Source: Flavobacterium laiguense (lineage in GTDB: Bacteria; Bacteroidota; Bacteroidia; Flavobacteriales; Flavobacteriaceae). Taken from it: DNA of 64,000 nt. The notes below the pieces were generated by a model. It saw only the letters and a list, made by a program, of their open reading frames with translations. It was not told the origin of the DNA and ran no database searches. The stretch lies in assembly GCF_003097655.1 (NCBI RefSeq), contig NZ_QCZH01000003.1, positions 62,001 through 126,000 of the forward strand, given 5' to 3'. Of this stretch, positions 62,046 through 64,000 are shown one piece after another; position 1 is the first letter of the stretch, and every line of letters begins with the position of its first letter. The translations under genes were made by a program, and so were the position numbers.

Positions 62046-63045
62046 TTTTTCAAAGTATATATCCGATTTTATATCAAGGTATCTGCCCAATGAAAGAGGT
62101 GCAAGTATCAATACAATAATATCTTATCGAGACGCCATTGTTTTGCTTTTAGTTTTTATTCAGGATCAGAAACAAATTAAGCTTGAGAAAATAACACTTG
62201 ATAAGATTAAGAAAGAAACAGTGATTGAGTTTTTAGATTGGATTCAAAAAGAACGAAAATGCAGTAATTCAACACGAAACTCACGCTTGGCGGCAATTCA
62301 TTCTTTCTACAAGTATTTGCAATACGAAAGCTTAGAAAATTTGCATGAAAGCCAAAAAATTCTATCGATCAAACTTAAGAAAATCGAACAGAAAAGTGTG
62401 AACTATCTAACCATAGATGGGATAAAATTACTTTTAGAGCAACCTGATTTAACAACTAGTAGAGGTCGCCGTGATCTGGCACTTCTTGCTTTAATGTATG
62501 ATAGCGGAGCGAGAGTACAAGAAATTATTGATTTGACTCCTGCTATGTTACGCCTTAACAAACCGTGTACTATTAAGCTTATTGGAAAGGGAAATAAGGC
62601 ACGCTTAGTACCAATGCTGGAAATGCAAACACAACATCTCATTCAATATATCAAAGAACATCGGCTGAATGATCTTTCCGCTAATATGTGTCCTCTTTTT
62701 TTTAATAGCAGAAAGGAAAAACTTACCCGTGCTGGAATCAATTATATTCTTCAGAAATACAGTAATGCCGTCAGGGCAAAAAATAAAATGATGATTCCTG
62801 ATAAAATCAGTTGTCATTCCCTTAGACATTCTAAAGCGATGCACTTACTACAGGCTGGAGTGAACCTTATTTACATCCGTGATATACTCGGACATGTATC
62901 AATACAAACTACAGAGATTTATGCGAGGGCAGACTCCAAACAGAAACGGACAGCATTAGAAAAGGCATACGTTAATATGAATCCAGATGAAGAGCCCGTG
63001 TGGACGACAGACTACAATTTGATTAGCTGGCTCAAACGATTCTAA
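62032..63045 (+). CDS. RIT tyrosine recombinase, third of three (RitC-like)
   Basis: The 337-residue protein starts at ATG 62032 and overlaps the second gene by 14 bases. It has an XerC/XerD-like core-binding domain (about 5-100, TIISYRDAIVLLLVFIQDQK) and a catalytic domain with Arg in YDSGARVQEIIDL, Lys in IGKGNKARLVPM, HSLRHSKAMHLL, LGHVSIQTTEIY and Tyr in that last motif. All catalytic residues are present. It ends 5 bases before the TTATGTAAAGC motif at the right end of the element. Confidence 0.9.
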   Translation: MKPTDFSKYISDFISRYLPNERGASINTIISYRDAIVLLLVFIQDQKQIKLEKITLDKIKKETVIEFLDWIQKERKCSNSTRNSRLAAIHSFYKYLQYESLENLHESQKILSIKLKKIEQKSVNYLTIDGIKLLLEQPDLTTSRGRRDLALLALMYDSGARVQEIIDLTPAMLRLNKPCTIKLIGKGNKARLVPMLEMQTQHLIQYIKEHRLNDLSANMCPLFFNSRKEKLTRAGINYILQKYSNAVRAKNKMMIPDKISCHSLRHSKAMHLLQAGVNLIYIRDILGHVSIQTTEIYARADSKQKRTALEKAYVNMNPDEEPVWTTDYNLISWLKRF

Positions 63046-63117
63046 TAATTTTATGTAAAGCAATCGAGTGATATTTTTTCATAAACCATTGACTTTATAC
63101 TAGATATAGCCAATTGC

Positions 63118-63145
63118 TTTACATAATATTTTACTTTGCATAAAC
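63118..63145. repeat. RIT right inverted repeat
   Basis: Twenty-eight bases ending ACTTTGCATAAAC are the reverse complement of 59647-59674 with one mismatch. TTATGTAAAGC also occurs inside at 63051-63061, and GCTTTACATAA overlaps the repeat start at 63116-63126. The repeat overlaps the 7-base flank by 3 bases (63143-63145). Confidence 0.9.
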
Positions 63146-63556
63146 AGCAGATGCCGTAGTTCACAAAGTGAGCAACGACAAACAGGTGGTCAATTTTAGC
63201 ATCGCTATCAATGACAATTACAAACCCAAAGGAAGCACCGAGGTAAAGGAAATTGTAACCTATATCAATTGCTCCTACTGGCTCAGTGCAAAAGTCGTCG
63301 AATGGTTAAAAAAAGGAGCGTTGGTAGAACTCTTCGGGCGCATTGGTTTGAATGTTTATAGCAATTCCGAGGGCAAAGCGTTTGGCAGTCTGACATTTCA
63401 CACCAACAACATCAAGATTTTGGTATTTGCAAAAAAAGCAGAACAGACAGAAAATAGAGCAGCGCATCCAGCAGTACAAGGAACGACTTTAGAAACAGCA
63501 GACGACCTGCCTTTTTAATCAAAAAAATTTTAATAATCACTTAAAACTTTAACATC

Positions 63557-64000
63557 ATGGCACACAATATAAATTACAACGAGCAAACAGAGAAACACAG
63601 TTTTTTTAGCGTAAAGGAAAAAGCATGGCACAATTTAGGTCAAATCATACAGGACTATCCGACAAGTGCAGAAGCAATTGGACACGCAGGATTGGATTAT
63701 GAAGTGGAAAAACGCAAGCTCTTTACACCTTGCTTACAGGAAATCAGTTTAAATGGCGAAACCATCCACAATCAAATCGAAGTACCCAATTACTTTAGTA
63801 CCGTACGCACGGATAACAATACTGTATTAGGTGTAGTGGGTAAAGAGTATCAAATTGTACAAAACAGGGATGCCTTTTCTTTTTTCGACAGTATTGTGGG
63901 CGGTGACGGAATCCTATACGAAACCGCAGGTGCTTTGGGCAAAGGGGAGCGCACATTTATAACGGCTAAATTACCCGATTATATTCGGGTTGGTAACGAC
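63557..64000 (+). CDS. DUF932-domain protein, 5' part only
   Basis: The ATG at 63557 opens a frame that runs off the window end, giving 148 residues so far. The N-terminus has the pattern of DUF932 (phage/plasmid-like) proteins: EKHSFFSVKEKAWHNLGQII, then YEVEKRKLFTP, FSTVRTDNNTVLGVVGKEYQ, and FFDSIVGGDGILYETAGALG. The family is common on plasmids, phages and conjugative elements and has no settled activity. It lies 38 bases after the ssb stop and would be co-transcribed with ssb, so the RIT insertion may also affect its expression. Confidence 0.85.
   Translation, partial: MAHNINYNEQTEKHSFFSVKEKAWHNLGQIIQDYPTSAEAIGHAGLDYEVEKRKLFTPCLQEISLNGETIHNQIEVPNYFSTVRTDNNTVLGVVGKEYQIVQNRDAFSFFDSIVGGDGILYETAGALGKGERTFITAKLPDYIRVGND

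Larger units (their letters stand above)
59623..63149 (+). mobile_element. Recombinase-in-trio (RIT) element inserted in ssb
   Basis: The insert is 3527 bases and carries three overlapping tyrosine recombinase genes in the same direction and nothing else. It is flanked by a 7-base direct repeat AACAGCA (59616-59622 and 63143-63149), of which one copy belongs to the uninterrupted ssb. Removing one repeat copy and the insert restores the ssb frame exactly. A 28-base inverted repeat lies near both ends (59647-59674 and 63118-63145). Three tyrosine recombinases in a fixed overlapping row with terminal inverted repeats define the known RIT class. Confidence 0.9.
59596..63518 (+). pseudogene. ssb: Single-stranded DNA-binding protein gene split by the RIT element
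   Basis: The ATG at 59596 begins MEITGRVTA, the usual start of SSB proteins on these elements, and ends at the direct repeat (to 59622). The frame resumes at 63150 with DAVVHKVSNDKQVVNFSIAI and runs to the acidic tip ADDLPF at 63518. Joined, they give a 131-residue SSB of normal length with an intact OB-fold core (YINCSYWLSAKVVEWLKKGA, LVELFGRIGLNVYSNSEGKA). SSB coats single-stranded DNA during replication and transfer. In the present state only a C-terminal piece could be made from 63168 (GTG), missing the first strand. Confidence 0.93.

Overview
The window reads as AT-rich Bacteroidota DNA, most likely from a flavobacterium (Flavobacteriaceae/Weeksellaceae). It carries SusC/SusD genes, a PorP/SprF plus CHU_C-type adhesin pair served by type IX secretion, a flavobacterial histone-H1-like small protein, TAnnTTTG-type promoters, and almost no Shine-Dalgarno sites. 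The genus cannot be fixed from sequence alone. No rRNA, tRNA or CRISPR array was seen. Much of the window looks like a large integrative/conjugative element (ICE) or ICE-rich island. Conjugation or ICE maintenance genes lie at the left edge (methylase, DUF1896-like, TraE/DUF4134-like), in the middle (oriT-like region, MobC-like, relaxase, TraG/VirD4-like) and at the right edge (HTH excisionase-like, AlkB remnant, DUF1810, ssb, DUF932).

Layout. 1-3.9 kb: ICE methylase (cut by the window edge) and small Tra genes, minus strand. 4.1-9.5 kb: lipoproteins, an AraC regulator and a TPR/AraC membrane regulator. 9.6-11.9 kb: an AbiE-type (type IV) toxin-antitoxin pair behind a promoter with overlapping GTTC half-sites, then the histone-like gene. 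12.2-15.9 kb: NTF2-like protein, a Crp/Fnr gene broken by one stop codon, and an SDR/LysR divergent pair. 16-20.6 kb: MFS transporter, a TonB receptor broken by one stop, and an XRE-like gene, bracketed by a diverged direct repeat of about 150 bp. 20.7-30.3 kb: a structured non-coding leader, then SusC, SusD and an S9 peptidase, facing a DUF6520-like four-cysteine exported peptide and a MauE/DoxX redox membrane protein. 30.6-35.5 kb: mobilisation region. 35.5-47.4 kb: a type I restriction operon (hsdM, hsdS ... hsdR, WYL regulator) with four inserted genes: a soluble plus 4-TM membrane protein pair, an OLD-like ATPase, and an AlbA_2 protein containing an 11-bp tandem array. 47.8-57 kb: PorP/SprF and a 2707-residue PKD-repeat adhesin. 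57.4-64 kb: ICE genes, with ssb split by a 3.5-kb element encoding three overlapping tyrosine recombinases (a recombinase-in-trio, RIT, element) flanked by a 7-bp direct repeat.

How the genes work together. The mob/tra genes would move the element. The restriction operon, its inserted genes and the AbiE pair would defend the element or its host. The SusCD/S9/DUF6520/MauE genes look like one uptake-or-export and maturation unit of unknown substrate. The most promising material for new biology is the two-gene soluble/membrane module inside the hsd operon, the possibly phase-variable 11-bp array, the SusCD-S9-DUF6520-MauE unit with its nested-hairpin leader, and the RIT insertion that inactivates ssb. 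Three genes (Crp/Fnr, TonB receptor, AlkB) each carry a single in-frame stop.
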